This document shows positions 40,442 to 51,140 of a stretch of DNA of 64,000 bases, in pieces. Within the stretch, counting starts at the first letter, position 1; each line of letters starts with the position of its first letter. The position numbers were made by a program, and so were the translations under genes. The DNA is from Pseudomonas viridiflava. Lineage in GTDB: Bacteria; Pseudomonadota; Gammaproteobacteria; Pseudomonadales; Pseudomonadaceae. The stretch spans positions 62,001 through 126,000 of the forward strand of contig NZ_UTHA01000068.1 in NCBI RefSeq assembly GCF_900582195.1. Direction: 5' to 3'. A model generated the notes under the pieces. The model did not search any database. It was not told the origin of the DNA and saw only the letters and a list, made by a program, of their open reading frames with translations.

Positions 40442-41520
40442 TGAACCAGCCTCTGTTAGTCACGGCCACACAAAAGGCCGGGCCGAAAGTCACCATTGCC
40501 ATCGGTGCGGTAATCCTCGCCATACTGATCGCCCTGCCGCTGCTGTCGTTGTTGTCGCCCGACAATGCGCTGCACATCTCGGCGTACACCCTGACGCTGG
40601 TCGGCAAAATCCTCTGCTACGCCATCGTCGCACTGGCGCTGGATCTGGTCTGGGGTTACGCCGGATTGCTGTCGCTGGGCCACGGTCTGTTCTTTGCCCT
40701 CGGCGGATATGCGATGGGCATGTACCTGATGCGTCAGGCCGCCGGCGATGGTCTGCCGGCGTTCATGACCTTCCTGTCGTGGAGCGAATTGCCTTGGTAC
40801 TGGACCGGCACCAGCAGCTTCCTCTGGGCGATGTGTCTGGTGGTGTTGGCACCGGGTTTGCTGGCGCTGGTGTTCGGTTTCTTCGCCTTCCGCTCGCGGA
40901 TCAAAGGCGTGTATTTCTCGATCATGACCCAGGCTCTGACCTTCGCCGGCATGCTCCTGTTTTTCCGCAATGAGACCGGGTTTGGCGGCAACAACGGTTT
41001 TACCAATTTCCGCACGATTCTCGGTTTCGGCATCACCGAACCGGGCACCCGCGCGGTGTTGTTTCTGGCGACGGTGTTGTTGCTGGTGGCCAGTCTGTTC
41101 ATCGGCTGGCGCCTGGCGCAGAGCAAGTTTGGCCGCGTGCTGACGGCATTGCGCGATGCGGAAAACCGCTTGATGTTCTGCGGCTACGACCCGCGCGGTT
41201 TCAAGCTGTTCGTGTGGGTGTTGAGCGCAGTGTTGTGTGGTCTGGCCGGTGCGTTGTACGTGCCGCAAGTCGGCATTATCAACCCGAGCGAAATGTCGCC
41301 GACCAACTCGATTGAAGCGGCGGTTTGGGTCGCTCTCGGCGGTCGCGGCACCTTGATTGGTCCGCTGCTCGGTGCCGGTGTGGTCAACGGCATGAAGAGC
41401 TGGTTCACCGTGGCGTTCCCGGAATACTGGCTGTTCTTCCTCGGCGCGCTGTTCATCGTCGTGACGTTGTACCTGCCCAAAGGCGTGATCGGTCTGCTGA
41501 AGAAACGAGGTGAACAATGA
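40441..41520 (+). CDS. urtC: Urea ABC transporter permease UrtC
   Basis: UrtC is the second permease. The 359-residue LivM-type protein shows LDLVWGYAGLLSLGHGLFFALGG in the first half, FRSRIKGVYFSIMTQALTFA, the conserved GFGGNNGFTNF loop, and VWVALGGRGTLIGPLLGAG near the end. About nine to ten spans are predicted. It overlaps urtB by one base and urtD by four (ATGA), so translation is coupled. Confidence 0.95.
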   Translation: MNQPLLVTATQKAGPKVTIAIGAVILAILIALPLLSLLSPDNALHISAYTLTLVGKILCYAIVALALDLVWGYAGLLSLGHGLFFALGGYAMGMYLMRQAAGDGLPAFMTFLSWSELPWYWTGTSSFLWAMCLVVLAPGLLALVFGFFAFRSRIKGVYFSIMTQALTFAGMLLFFRNETGFGGNNGFTNFRTILGFGITEPGTRAVLFLATVLLLVASLFIGWRLAQSKFGRVLTALRDAENRLMFCGYDPRGFKLFVWVLSAVLCGLAGALYVPQVGIINPSEMSPTNSIEAAVWVALGGRGTLIGPLLGAGVVNGMKSWFTVAFPEYWLFFLGALFIVVTLYLPKGVIGLLKKRGEQ

Positions 41521-42386
41521 GAGTCACGGCGAGCGCTGAATTCATGCTGGAACCGGCCTTCTTTCCCGTCGAACCGAACAAGGATGAAGGCACCAGCCGC
41601 GACTCGATCGGCCTCGGTCAGCGGGTCGGTCCGGGGCTGGATACCCGCCACGGCACGATCCTCACCCTGGAGGACATCAGCGTCAGTTTCGATGGCTTCC
41701 GTGCGTTGAACAATCTCAACCTGTACATCGGCGTCGGCGAGTTGCGTTGCATCATCGGCCCCAACGGTGCGGGCAAGACCACGCTGATGGACGTCATCAC
41801 CGGCAAGACCCGGCCAAGCCACGGCAAGGCCTGGTTCGGCGAAACCCTGGACCTGACGCAGATGAGCGAAGTGCAAATCGCCCAGGCCGGCATCGGTCGC
41901 AAGTTTCAGAAACCGACGGTGTTCGAAGCGCTGAGCGTGTTTGAAAATCTGGAGCTGGCGCAGAAAACCGACAAGTCGGTGTGGGCCAGCTTGCGCGCGC
42001 GCCTGAGTGGCGAGCAGAAGGACCGGATCAGCGAAGTGCTGGAGACCATTCGCCTGACCACCTCGGTCAATCGTCAGGCGGGGTTGCTCTCGCATGGTCA
42101 GAAGCAGTTTCTCGAGATCGGCATGTTGCTGATGCAGGACCCGCAATTGCTCCTGCTCGATGAGCCGGTGGCCGGCATGACCGACGCGGAAACCGAGTTC
42201 ACTGCCGAGTTGTTCAAGTCACTGGCGGGCAAGCATTCGTTGATGGTGGTGGAGCATGACATGGGCTTTGTCGGCTCGATTGCCGACCACGTCACCGTGT
42301 TGCATCAGGGCAGCGTGCTGGCGGAAGGCTCACTTGAGCAGGTGCAGGAAAACGAGCGCGTGATCGAGGTCTATCTCGGCCGCTGA
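41517..42386 (+). CDS. urtD: Urea ABC transporter ATP-binding protein UrtD
   Basis: The 289-residue ATPase has an N-terminal extension of about 40 residues before the ABC domain. It then shows Walker A GPNGAGKTT, signature LLSHGQKQFLE, Walker B LLLLDEPVAGM and the switch His in VVEHDMGFV. It pairs with UrtE to energise UrtBC. A palindromic repeat of 109 bases separates it from urtE. Confidence 0.95.
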   Translation: MRVTASAEFMLEPAFFPVEPNKDEGTSRDSIGLGQRVGPGLDTRHGTILTLEDISVSFDGFRALNNLNLYIGVGELRCIIGPNGAGKTTLMDVITGKTRPSHGKAWFGETLDLTQMSEVQIAQAGIGRKFQKPTVFEALSVFENLELAQKTDKSVWASLRARLSGEQKDRISEVLETIRLTTSVNRQAGLLSHGQKQFLEIGMLLMQDPQLLLLDEPVAGMTDAETEFTAELFKSLAGKHSLMVVEHDMGFVGSIADHVTVLHQGSVLAEGSLEQVQENERVIEVYLGR

Positions 42387-42393
42387 AGACCTA

Positions 42394-42502
42394 GATCGTT
42401 CCCACGCTCTGCGTGGGAATGCCGCCATGGACGCTCTGCGTCCGCCGTTATGTGACGCGGAGCGTCACGGGATGCGTTCCCACGCTCTGCGTGGGAACGA
42501 TC
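42394..42502. repeat. Palindromic repeat between urtD and urtE
   Basis: This is the second copy of the element at 38813, bounded by GATCGTTCCCACGC and GCGTGGGAACGATC, with the same nested palindromes (GGACGCTCTGCGTCC, GTGACGCGGAGCGTCAC) but different loop bases. The closing arm reads GTTCCCACGCTCTGCGTGGG, so the end palindrome is the inverse of that in the first copy. Confidence 0.85.
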
Positions 42503-42520
42503 ACCGGGGGAGATTTGGAA

Positions 42521-43219
42521 ATGCTGCAAGTCGACAAGCTGCACCAGTACTACGGCGGTAGCCACATCCTGCGCGGCCTCTCGTTCGACGTGAAAGTCGG
42601 CGAAGTCACCTGCCTGCTCGGCCGCAACGGCGTCGGCAAAACCACCCTGCTCAAGTGCCTGATGGGCCTGCTGCCGGCCAAAGAAGGTGCGGTCAATTGG
42701 GAGGGCAAACCGATCACCACGCTCAAGCCACACCAGCGCGTTCACGCCGGGATTGCTTACGTGCCACAGGGCCGGGAGATCTTCGGACGCCTGACCGTGG
42801 AAGAGAATCTGTTGATGGGTCTGTCGCGGTTTCCCGGCAGTGAAGCCAAAGAAGTCCCAGGTTTCATCTACGAATTGTTCCCGGTGCTGCTACAAATGAA
42901 GCAGCGTCGCGGCGGTGACCTCTCCGGTGGTCAGCAACAGCAGTTGGCAATTGGCCGCGCGTTGGCCAGCCGCCCGCGCTTGCTGATCCTCGACGAGCCT
43001 ACCGAAGGCATTCAACCTTCGGTGATCAAGGAGATCGGCGCGGTGATCAAGAAGCTTGCGGCGCGCGGTGACATGGCGATTCTGCTGGTCGAGCAGTTCT
43101 ACGATTTCGCCGCAGAACTGGCCGATCAGTATCTGGTGATGTCCCGGGGCGAGATCGTCCAGCAGGGTCGCGGTGAAAATATGGAGGCCGAGGGCGTACG
43201 CGGGCTGGTAACGATCTAG
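42521..43219 (+). CDS. urtE: Urea ABC transporter ATP-binding protein UrtE
   Basis: The 232-residue LivF-type ATPase shows Walker A GRNGVGKTT, signature DLSGGQQQQLAIGRAL, Walker B LLILDEPTEGIQPS and switch His region LLVEQFYDF. The start at ATG 42521 follows GGGGGAGA; an open frame upstream lies inside the palindromic repeat and is not coding. It is the last transporter gene; ureD follows after 43 bases. Confidence 0.95.
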   Translation: MLQVDKLHQYYGGSHILRGLSFDVKVGEVTCLLGRNGVGKTTLLKCLMGLLPAKEGAVNWEGKPITTLKPHQRVHAGIAYVPQGREIFGRLTVEENLLMGLSRFPGSEAKEVPGFIYELFPVLLQMKQRRGGDLSGGQQQQLAIGRALASRPRLLILDEPTEGIQPSVIKEIGAVIKKLAARGDMAILLVEQFYDFAAELADQYLVMSRGEIVQQGRGENMEAEGVRGLVTI

Positions 43220-43262
43220 TACAACGAACTAATCTGTAGCTTCCTAACGATAATGACACACC

Positions 43263-44102
43263 ATGAATTCGACTGTTGCACCTGCCTTGTTTACCCCGAG
43301 CTGGCACGCCGAGCTGGAACTCGCTTATGCCCGTTTCGGCGACTGCACACGCCCGGTCATGCGTCGCCACCTCGGCCCGCTGCGGGTGCAAAAGCATCTG
43401 TACGCCGAAGGCCCTGAAGTCTGTCAGCACATCATCGTCCACCCGCCGGGCGGGATTGCCGGCGGTGATCGGCTGGACATCAACGCACGCGTCGAAGCCG
43501 ACGCGTGGGCGCAGATCACCAGCCCCGGCGCGGCCAAGTGGTATCGCGCGGGCGGGCCGGCTTACCAGAAACTTGAATTGAACGTGGCTGCAGGGGCGAC
43601 CCTGGAATGGCTGCCGCAGGAGACCATCGTCTACAGCGCCGCGCAGGCCGAGCTGACAACTTCGATTGATCTTGAGGGTGATGCGCGGCTGTTCTACTGG
43701 GATGTGGTGGCGCTGGGTCGCCCGGCCAGTGGCGAGCGTTTCGACCTTGGGCATTTTCAGGCGCACCTGGATATCCGTCGCAATGGTCGATTGCTCTGGC
43801 ATGAACGCCAGCGCATTGTCGGTGGTGATGGCTTGCTTGATTCGCCGATCGGGCTGGATGGCAACCCAGTGTTTGCGACGTTGTTGGTCACTGGTGAGAT
43901 TGATGCTGAATTGCTGGAGCGTTGCCGCTCGCTGGGCCATGACGTGCGCGGGGATCTGACCCAGTTGCCGGGGTTGTTGGTTGCCCGTTGTCTGGCCAGT
44001 GAAGCGTTGCTCGCCCGTGCCTGGCTGATTGATCTTTGGCGGTTGCTCAGACCGGCGCTGCTCGGCCGCGAGGCGATATCTCCCAGAATATGGAGCACCT
44101 GA
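43263..44102 (+). CDS. ureD: Urease accessory protein UreD
   Basis: UreD (UreH) is the scaffold that binds apo-urease and, with UreF and UreG, lets nickel reach the active site. The 279-residue protein shows [48 protein letters not shown] and [17 protein letters not shown], all typical. The ATG at 43263 gives normal length. It links the transporter operon to the urease structural genes. Confidence 0.95.
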   Translation: MNSTVAPALFTPSWHAELELAYARFGDCTRPVMRRHLGPLRVQKHLYAEGPEVCQHIIVHPPGGIAGGDRLDINARVEADAWAQITSPGAAKWYRAGGPAYQKLELNVAAGATLEWLPQETIVYSAAQAELTTSIDLEGDARLFYWDVVALGRPASGERFDLGHFQAHLDIRRNGRLLWHERQRIVGGDGLLDSPIGLDGNPVFATLLVTGEIDAELLERCRSLGHDVRGDLTQLPGLLVARCLASEALLARAWLIDLWRLLRPALLGREAISPRIWST

Positions 44103-44108
44103 AAGCGA

Positions 44109-44262
44109 CCCTCACCCCCCGCCCTCTCCCGGAGGGAGAGGGAGCCTGACCGAGTCGCCTGATAAAGATCTAACTGACTGAACAAATACTGCTGACTGAA
44201 CCGGCCATTGAAAACAACCGAGATCAGTCCCCTCTCCCTCGGGAGAGGGCTAGGGTGAGGGG
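44109..44262. repeat. Palindromic element between ureD and ureA
   Basis: A 154-base element with terminal inverted repeats: CCCTCACC plus a CCCTCTCCC..GGGAGAGGG hairpin at the left and CCCTCTCCCTCGGGAGAGGG plus GGTGAGGGG at the right. The central 90 bases are more AT-rich. A related copy lies at 46033-46179. It has no coding capacity and resembles a miniature inverted-repeat element. Confidence 0.8.
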
Positions 44263-44325
44263 CTGCTCCAACTGGCACCCCTCGCCCGCAAGAACCTCAC
44301 AAAACTGCCCTGACGGAACCCCACA

Positions 44326-44628
44326 ATGGACCTGACCCCACGCGAAAAAGACAAGTTGCTGATCTTCACCGCCGGCCTCGTCGCCGAGCGGCGTTTGGCG
44401 CGCGGTGTGAAACTCAATTACCCGGAAGCCATGGCTTACATCTCCGCCGCCCTGCTTGAAGGCGCCCGTGATGGCCAGACCGTGGCCGAGTTGATGCACT
44501 TCGGCACCACCCTGCTCAGCCGCGAGCAAGTGATGGAAGGCATCCCGGAAATGATCCCGGAGATCCAGGTCGAAGCGACGTTCCCCGACGGCACCAAACT
44601 GGTCACCGTCCACCAACCGATCGTCTGA
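44326..44628 (+). CDS. ureA: Urease subunit gamma
   Basis: The 100-residue protein is the smallest urease subunit: [61 protein letters not shown] and the C-terminal [17 protein letters not shown] match UreA closely over the full length. It assembles with UreB and UreC as a trimer of heterotrimers in the cytoplasm. Confidence 0.98.
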   Translation: MDLTPREKDKLLIFTAGLVAERRLARGVKLNYPEAMAYISAALLEGARDGQTVAELMHFGTTLLSREQVMEGIPEMIPEIQVEATFPDGTKLVTVHQPIV

Positions 44629-44636
44629 GGCGCGCC

Positions 44637-46014
<1,378 letters not shown>

Positions 46015-46032
46015 CATCTGCGTGCACCGCTG

Positions 46033-46179
46033 CCCCTCACCCCAGCCCTCTCCCGAGGGAGAGGGAGCCGAATGGGGGCTTTTCCGATCCTGAGTTCGAC
46101 TCGATATTTCAGGTCGATGTCTGTCGAAAGAAACCCGCGATCAGTCCCCTCTCCCTCTGGGAGAGGGCTAGGGTGAGGG
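46033..46179. repeat. Palindromic element between ureB and ureC
   Basis: This is the second copy of the element at 44109, with the same ends (CCCCTCACCCCAGCCCTCTC and GAGAGGGCTAGGGTGAGGG) and the same GATCAGTCCCCTCTCCCTC segment, but a different centre. The two copies bracket ureA, both GNAT genes and ureB. Confidence 0.8.
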
Positions 46180-46215
46180 TCAATGGCTCACCACTATTTT
46201 CTTGAAGGACGCAGC

Positions 46216-47916
46216 ATGAAGATTTCCCGTCAAGCCTACGCCGACATGTTCGGCCCCACCGTCGGCGACAAGGTGCGCCTGGCCGACACCGAACTGTGGA
46301 TCGAAGTCGAAAAAGACTTCACCACCTACGGCGAAGAAGTGAAATTCGGTGGCGGCAAAGTCATCCGCGACGGCCAGGGCCAGAGCCAACTGCTCGCCGC
46401 CGAAGTGGTCGACACGCTGATCACCAACGCGCTGATCATCGATCATTGGGGCATCGTCAAAGCCGACGTCGGCCTCAAGGACGGGCGCATTGCCGCGATT
46501 GGCAAGGCCGGCAACCCGGACGTGCAGCCGAACGTGACCATCGCCATCGGCGCCGGCACCGAAGTGATTGCCGGCGAAGGCATGATCCTCACCGCTGGCG
46601 GCATCGACACACACATCCATTTCATCTGCCCGCAGCAGATCGAAGAAGCGCTGATGAGCGGCGTCACCACCATGATCGGCGGCGGCACGGGACCTGCCAC
46701 CGGCACCAACGCCACCACTTGCACGTCGGGCCCGTGGCATCTGGCGCGCATGCTACAGGCCGCCGACGCGTTCCCGATGAACATCGGCCTCACTGGCAAG
46801 GGCAATGCCAGCCTGCCGGAGCCGCTGATCGAGCAGGTCAAGGCCGGCGCCATCGGCCTCAAGCTGCACGAGGACTGGGGCACCACGCCGGCAAGCATTG
46901 ATAACTGTCTGAGCGTTGCCGATCAGTTCGACGTGCAGGTGGCGATCCACACTGACACGCTCAATGAGTCCGGTTTCGTCGAAACCACCCTCGGCGCGTT
47001 CAAGGGCCGCACCATTCACACCTATCACACCGAAGGCGCCGGCGGCGGTCACGCGCCAGACATCATCAAGGCCTGCGGCTTCCCTAACGTGCTGCCGAGT
47101 TCGACCAACCCGACCCGGCCGTTCACCCGCAACACCATTGACGAACACCTCGACATGCTGATGGTCTGTCACCACCTCGACCCAAGCATTGCCGAAGACG
47201 TCGCGTTCGCCGAAAGCCGCATCCGCCGCGAAACGATTGCCGCCGAAGACATTCTTCACGACCTCGGCGCGTTCTCGATGATCAGCTCCGACAGCCAGGC
47301 CATGGGCCGTGTCGGCGAGGTCATCACGCGCACCTGGCAGACCGCCGACAAAATGAAAAAGCAGCGTGGCCCGCTGCCGCAGGACGGCGCAGGCAACGAC
47401 AACTTCCGCGCCAAACGCTACATCGCCAAGTACACCATCAACCCTGCGATCACCCATGGCATCAGCCACGAAGTCGGTTCGGTGGAAGTCGGCAAGTGGG
47501 CGGATCTGGTGCTGTGGCGCCCGGCATTCTTTGGCGTGAAACCGACGCTGATTCTCAAGGGCGGCGCGATTGCCGCGAGCCTGATGGGCGATGCCAACGC
47601 CTCGATCCCGACACCGCAACCGGTGCACTACCGCCCGATGTTCGCCAGCTACGGCGGTTCGCTGCACGCCACCAGCCTGACCTTTATCAGTCAGGCGGCG
47701 CAGGAAGCGGGATTGCCTGAAGCGCTGGGGCTGAAGAAGAAAATCGCTGTGGTCAAAGGTTGCCGTGACGTGCAGAAAACCGACCTGATCCACAACGATT
47801 ATCTGCCGGACATCGATGTCGACCCGCAGACCTATCAGGTCAAGGCCGATGGCGTTCTGCTGTGGTGTGAGCCGGCGGAAACCTTGCCAATGGCGCAGCG
47901 CTACTTCCTGTTCTGA
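46216..47916 (+). CDS. ureC: Urease subunit alpha (catalytic)
   Basis: UreC hydrolyses urea at a dinuclear nickel centre. The 566-residue protein has all ligands: His133 and His135 (GGIDTHIHF), the carbamylated Lys216 (GLKLHEDWG), His245 (AIHTDTLNE), His271 ([11 protein letters not shown]) and Asp359 (ISSDSQAMG), plus the mobile flap Cys318-His319 (MVCHHLD). The start at ATG 46216 ([18 protein letters not shown]) follows GAAGGA; an open frame reaches 46183 but would add residues foreign to the family. Confidence 0.98.
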   Translation: MKISRQAYADMFGPTVGDKVRLADTELWIEVEKDFTTYGEEVKFGGGKVIRDGQGQSQLLAAEVVDTLITNALIIDHWGIVKADVGLKDGRIAAIGKAGNPDVQPNVTIAIGAGTEVIAGEGMILTAGGIDTHIHFICPQQIEEALMSGVTTMIGGGTGPATGTNATTCTSGPWHLARMLQAADAFPMNIGLTGKGNASLPEPLIEQVKAGAIGLKLHEDWGTTPASIDNCLSVADQFDVQVAIHTDTLNESGFVETTLGAFKGRTIHTYHTEGAGGGHAPDIIKACGFPNVLPSSTNPTRPFTRNTIDEHLDMLMVCHHLDPSIAEDVAFAESRIRRETIAAEDILHDLGAFSMISSDSQAMGRVGEVITRTWQTADKMKKQRGPLPQDGAGNDNFRAKRYIAKYTINPAITHGISHEVGSVEVGKWADLVLWRPAFFGVKPTLILKGGAIAASLMGDANASIPTPQPVHYRPMFASYGGSLHATSLTFISQAAQEAGLPEALGLKKKIAVVKGCRDVQKTDLIHNDYLPDIDVDPQTYQVKADGVLLWCEPAETLPMAQRYFLF

Positions 47917-47976
47917 TGACGTCGTGTGCTGAATACGGACACCCAGGATCGTATTCAGCAGCGGTCGCCAGCCCGA

Positions 47977-49377
47977 TCAGGGAAATAACCGCGACATGTC
48001 CTCATCGCTGTAGTTGTAATCGAGGCGCAACTCGGTTCCAGCCGGAATGTCTTCGGTAGCGAATATGGCGTTGAGAATGAACTCCCGGGTCACCAGCTCG
48101 TTACCTCTCCACTGTTGCGCGTCGACCTCGAACGGAACGAATTCGACGTTGTAACCCTCCGTCGCCTGACGAACCGGCTTGCCCGTTGCGTCATACAGAA
48201 AGTTCGTATTGATCCGGGAAATAATGGTGTCACCCACTAGCGCAATCTTGTCGGGAATCAGATATCCAGGCCCAGGCTGATGACGTTCTCCCACTTTTGT
48301 GGTGTAGGACTGTTCTCGGGGCGGAACAAGACGTGCTGGCGTGATGGCGCCGCCGTAAACGCCGACCACCTCACCTCGGGCGATTCTCCGGTTGGCTACC
48401 ACCATGGACTGGCCGATCAAGGCGCGCTCTCCGGGCGCCCTCATGTCGGCTTCGGTGAACAACCGCCATTGCAGCTTTTCTTCATATAACCGTGCGACAT
48501 GTTCATATCCACCAAACCTGATGTAAGGCTTGACCTGCTCCGAGGTGTATCGGCCGCCGTCTTCGAAACGCACCAGGGTCTGCAGTTTTTTGATACGGAC
48601 AGGCCTGCCGACCATGTCTCTGAATGGATATTTGCCATTATTGGCGCGGTCGTAGACCCCATGTCGATTGCCCTGGTATGAAAAGGGCGTTTCGCTGCGC
48701 ATCGCAATCAGTTCGGCAGCCGTGAAAGGTTTGACAGGCATCGATTCAGAGGCCATATGGAAGTGCTCTTGCGCCGCATCGACATCGGGCAGCTCTTCCA
48801 GAGCAGACTCATAGGCCTCGTCACTTTGCCGGGCGGCCCTGCGGCTTTTGCGCTGCCCAACGGCGATATCGTCCCCGGTCGTGGGGAAATCCTGCAGCGG
48901 GTACCAGTGTTTGTTCGATGAATCGTAGGCGAGCATCGGGCCGGACGGCCGCAGCTCGCCGGACAACCTGGCCTGGTGCAGACCGGTTTCGGCATCGATG
49001 CCGATCAGGACCGTACCGCCACCCTGTACGTCAGCGTAGAGGCGTTTCTTGAACACGCGAAATCCCTGAGTGTTCGCCTCCGGTAAATCGATTGTTGAAG
49101 CAATCAGGTAATGCTGCAGGGAAGGGGCTTGAGCCGTTGAAGAAGACGCAGACGTGGAGGGCGTCGGGTGAACCTGTACGCTGGGCGACACGGCTGCCGT
49201 TTCAATTTGCCGCGTGCTACTGCCGGGCTCGCGCGTATCGGGCGGGGTCTTGCGAATGAATGGATCGGGCGTCAGAGGCAACGACTCGGACCCGTGAGGC
49301 GTTGGATCCCCGGACGTGCGCGGGGGGGTGTTTACATCGGCTGCGCCCGGTTTGGGCGGCTTGGGTTTGACTGGCAT
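47977..49377 (-). CDS. SET-domain protein with proline-rich head
   Basis: The 466-residue product opens with a proline- and serine-rich disordered head (residues 1-85). It continues with a small beta-rich domain (about 92-160: TQGFRVFKKRLYADVQGGG, ARLSGELRPSGP) of a kind I associate with Pseudomonas toxin and effector proteins. Residues about 300-460 look like a SET methyltransferase domain: RRIARGEVVGVYGGAI at 330-345, ISRINTNFL near 386-394 in the place of the usual N-H-S motif, NVEFVPF, and AIFATEDIPAGTELRLDYNY at 437-456. SET enzymes methylate lysines of host or ribosomal proteins; the target here is unknown. The altered N-x-N motif could change or abolish activity. ATG 49377 has AAGGAA eight bases upstream. 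No hrp-box is seen in the 190-base upstream gap, which holds no other gene. Confidence 0.75.
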   Translation of the reverse strand: MPVKPKPPKPGAADVNTPPRTSGDPTPHGSESLPLTPDPFIRKTPPDTREPGSSTRQIETAAVSPSVQVHPTPSTSASSSTAQAPSLQHYLIASTIDLPEANTQGFRVFKKRLYADVQGGGTVLIGIDAETGLHQARLSGELRPSGPMLAYDSSNKHWYPLQDFPTTGDDIAVGQRKSRRAARQSDEAYESALEELPDVDAAQEHFHMASESMPVKPFTAAELIAMRSETPFSYQGNRHGVYDRANNGKYPFRDMVGRPVRIKKLQTLVRFEDGGRYTSEQVKPYIRFGGYEHVARLYEEKLQWRLFTEADMRAPGERALIGQSMVVANRRIARGEVVGVYGGAITPARLVPPREQSYTTKVGERHQPGPGYLIPDKIALVGDTIISRINTNFLYDATGKPVRQATEGYNVEFVPFEVDAQQWRGNELVTREFILNAIFATEDIPAGTELRLDYNYSDEDMSRLFP

Positions 49378-49568
49378 GAACAGACTTCCTTGCAAAGATG
49401 TCGCAGCAACCGACCTGGCTGGCAGGTGCTACGGCAGTCGGCATCCATTGCCGACCTTGCCTGGAAAACTATCAGACCGTGCGGTCCGTTAACACCGGGA
49501 GAAACACCTGAAAACACTAACCCGGCTCGCAAATGGGGCCCTCGGACGAACGGAAATGTCTGACAGAA

Positions 49569-49874
49569 CTACTCGACCACCAACCGCCCCAAGCGTTGGC
49601 GCAACATGCGGTTTTCAGCACGCAACTCACGCACCTCTTCCAGCAGGTCCAGCGCCAGCGCGACGCCCTCCCACTCAAGCTCCAGCTCGCGCCGCAGCTT
49701 GGCGGCGCGTTTGGCCAAAGCCAACTCGTAATCGGTAAAGCGCCATTCCCGGGGCTGCGCGCCCTGAGGTTCGAGGATGCCGTGTTCGACGATTTCGATC
49801 ACGTAGACGTCCGACAAATCGGCCGCCTCACAGAATTCTGCCAGGTCCAGTTGAACGATCAGGGGGCTGCTCAT
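49569..49874 (-). CDS. cbpM: Chaperone modulator CbpM
   Basis: The 101-residue MerR-like protein binds the J-domain of CbpA and inhibits it. It shows LAEFCEAADLSDVYVIEIVE, EPQGAQPREWRFTDYELAL and a C-terminal coiled region (LLEEVRELRAENRMLRQRLG). It follows cbpA by 23 bases in the same direction, the standard cbpA-cbpM order. Confidence 0.93.
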   Translation of the reverse strand: MSSPLIVQLDLAEFCEAADLSDVYVIEIVEHGILEPQGAQPREWRFTDYELALAKRAAKLRRELELEWEGVALALDLLEEVRELRAENRMLRQRLGRLVVE

Positions 49875-49897
49875 GATGGGCTACTCCGTCGTCGGGT

Positions 49898-50848
49898 TCA
49901 GAAGTTCTCTCGCGGATTGAACGCGGCTTTCTTCGCCAGCTCCTGCCACAGTGCCTTGACCTCATCGTCGGCCGCTTTCGGCATCACCGCTTTGAGTTGC
50001 ACGAACAGGTAACCGCGCTCGCCCGCCTTGTTTTTCAGGCCATGACCTTTGGCGCGCATGCGTTGACCGTTCTGGCTGCCGGCCGGGACCTTCAAGTTGA
50101 TCTTGCCAGTCAGGGTCGGCACCGCCACCTCGGCACCCAACGCCAGTTCCCACGGTGCCAGCGGCAAGGTGATGATCAGGTTGTCGCCTTCAACATCGAA
50201 TTTCGGATGCGGCGCAAAACGAATGGTCAGGTACAGATCGCCATTCGCCCCGCCACCGATGCCCGGTGCGCCCTGGCCTTTGAGGCGGATGCGCTCGCCG
50301 TCGCTCACGCCCGCCGGGATCTTCACGTTCAGGCTCTTGCTGGTGTTGCTGACGTGCTGGCCGTTGGCGTTGTACTGCGGCACCTGGAAGGTGACTTTCT
50401 TCGACTCGTTCGCTAGCGTCTCTTCGAGGAAGATCGGCAGTTCCATTTCCACGTCTTGCCCTCGGCGCCCTGCACTGCGAGATTGCCGACCTTCGCCGCC
50501 ACCGAAACCGGGGCCGCGATTGCCGAAGATCGAACTGAAGAAGTCCGAGAAGTCGCCGGTGTCGCCACCGCCGCCACCAAAGCCGCCACGGCTCTGCCAG
50601 CCCGGTGGCCCCTGGAACGGCTGACCGTGCTGGCCATAACGGCGCAGCTCGTCGTATTCGGCGCGTTTGTCGGCGCTTTTCAGTGCTTCATAGGCTTCCG
50701 AGGCGTCCTTGAACTTGGCCTCAGCGTCCTTTTCCTTGCTGACATCAGGGTGGTATTTACGCGCCAGCTTGCGATAGGCAGCCTTGATTGCCTTGTCGTC
50801 TGCTGTCGGCTCCACGCCGAGTATCTTGTAATAGTCTTTGAAGTCCAT
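49898..50848 (-). CDS. cbpA: Curved DNA-binding DnaJ-type protein CbpA
   Basis: CbpA is a nucleoid-associated J-protein and DnaK co-chaperone. The 316-residue protein has a J-domain with the HPD motif ([13 protein letters not shown]), a Gly/Phe-rich linker ([19 protein letters not shown]), and two beta-sandwich client-binding domains ([51 protein letters not shown]). There is no zinc-finger domain, unlike DnaJ. ATG 50848 ([12 protein letters not shown]) is the standard start; GTG 50863 is in frame but less likely. A heat-shock-like promoter may lie upstream. Confidence 0.95.
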   Translation of the reverse strand: MDFKDYYKILGVEPTADDKAIKAAYRKLARKYHPDVSKEKDAEAKFKDASEAYEALKSADKRAEYDELRRYGQHGQPFQGPPGWQSRGGFGGGGGDTGDFSDFFSSIFGNRGPGFGGGEGRQSRSAGRRGQDVEMELPIFLEETLANESKKVTFQVPQYNANGQHVSNTSKSLNVKIPAGVSDGERIRLKGQGAPGIGGGANGDLYLTIRFAPHPKFDVEGDNLIITLPLAPWELALGAEVAVPTLTGKINLKVPAGSQNGQRMRAKGHGLKNKAGERGYLFVQLKAVMPKAADDEVKALWQELAKKAAFNPRENF

Positions 50849-51018
50849 TGAAGGAATCACCATCCGTTATCGATTTCGCGCCGATGCCAGCATGCGCCGA
50901 TTCGCGCGTGCCGGGTTGACCGATCTCAAGGTTGTGACCGGGTGGCGCAGCAGAAGTTTATCGGCAGTGGACGGCGGTTCTTGCGACCGCCGGTGGTTCT
51001 GCCGGCCCATGCCAGCAA

Positions 51019-51045
51019 GTTTGGGGCAAAGCTTGAGGTTTCAAG
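51019..51045 (-). promoter_or_regulatory. Candidate sigma-32 promoter for cbpA
   Basis: Read on the minus strand, CTTGAAA (51045-51039) is followed after 12 bases by CCCCAAAC (51026-51019), close to the heat-shock consensus CTTGAAA / CCCCATNT. It would give a leader of about 160 bases before cbpA. The gap 50849-51140 holds no gene; it also must contain the promoter of the Hsp70-like gene on the other strand. Confidence 0.45.
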
Positions 51046-51140
51046 GCAGTTTAGTCGTGAAATAGCAGATGACCGGCCTTCGATTCTGGCGCGCACTGAC
51101 ATACACTGCGCGGCCGTTTTTTTGACCGGAACCGAAAGAC

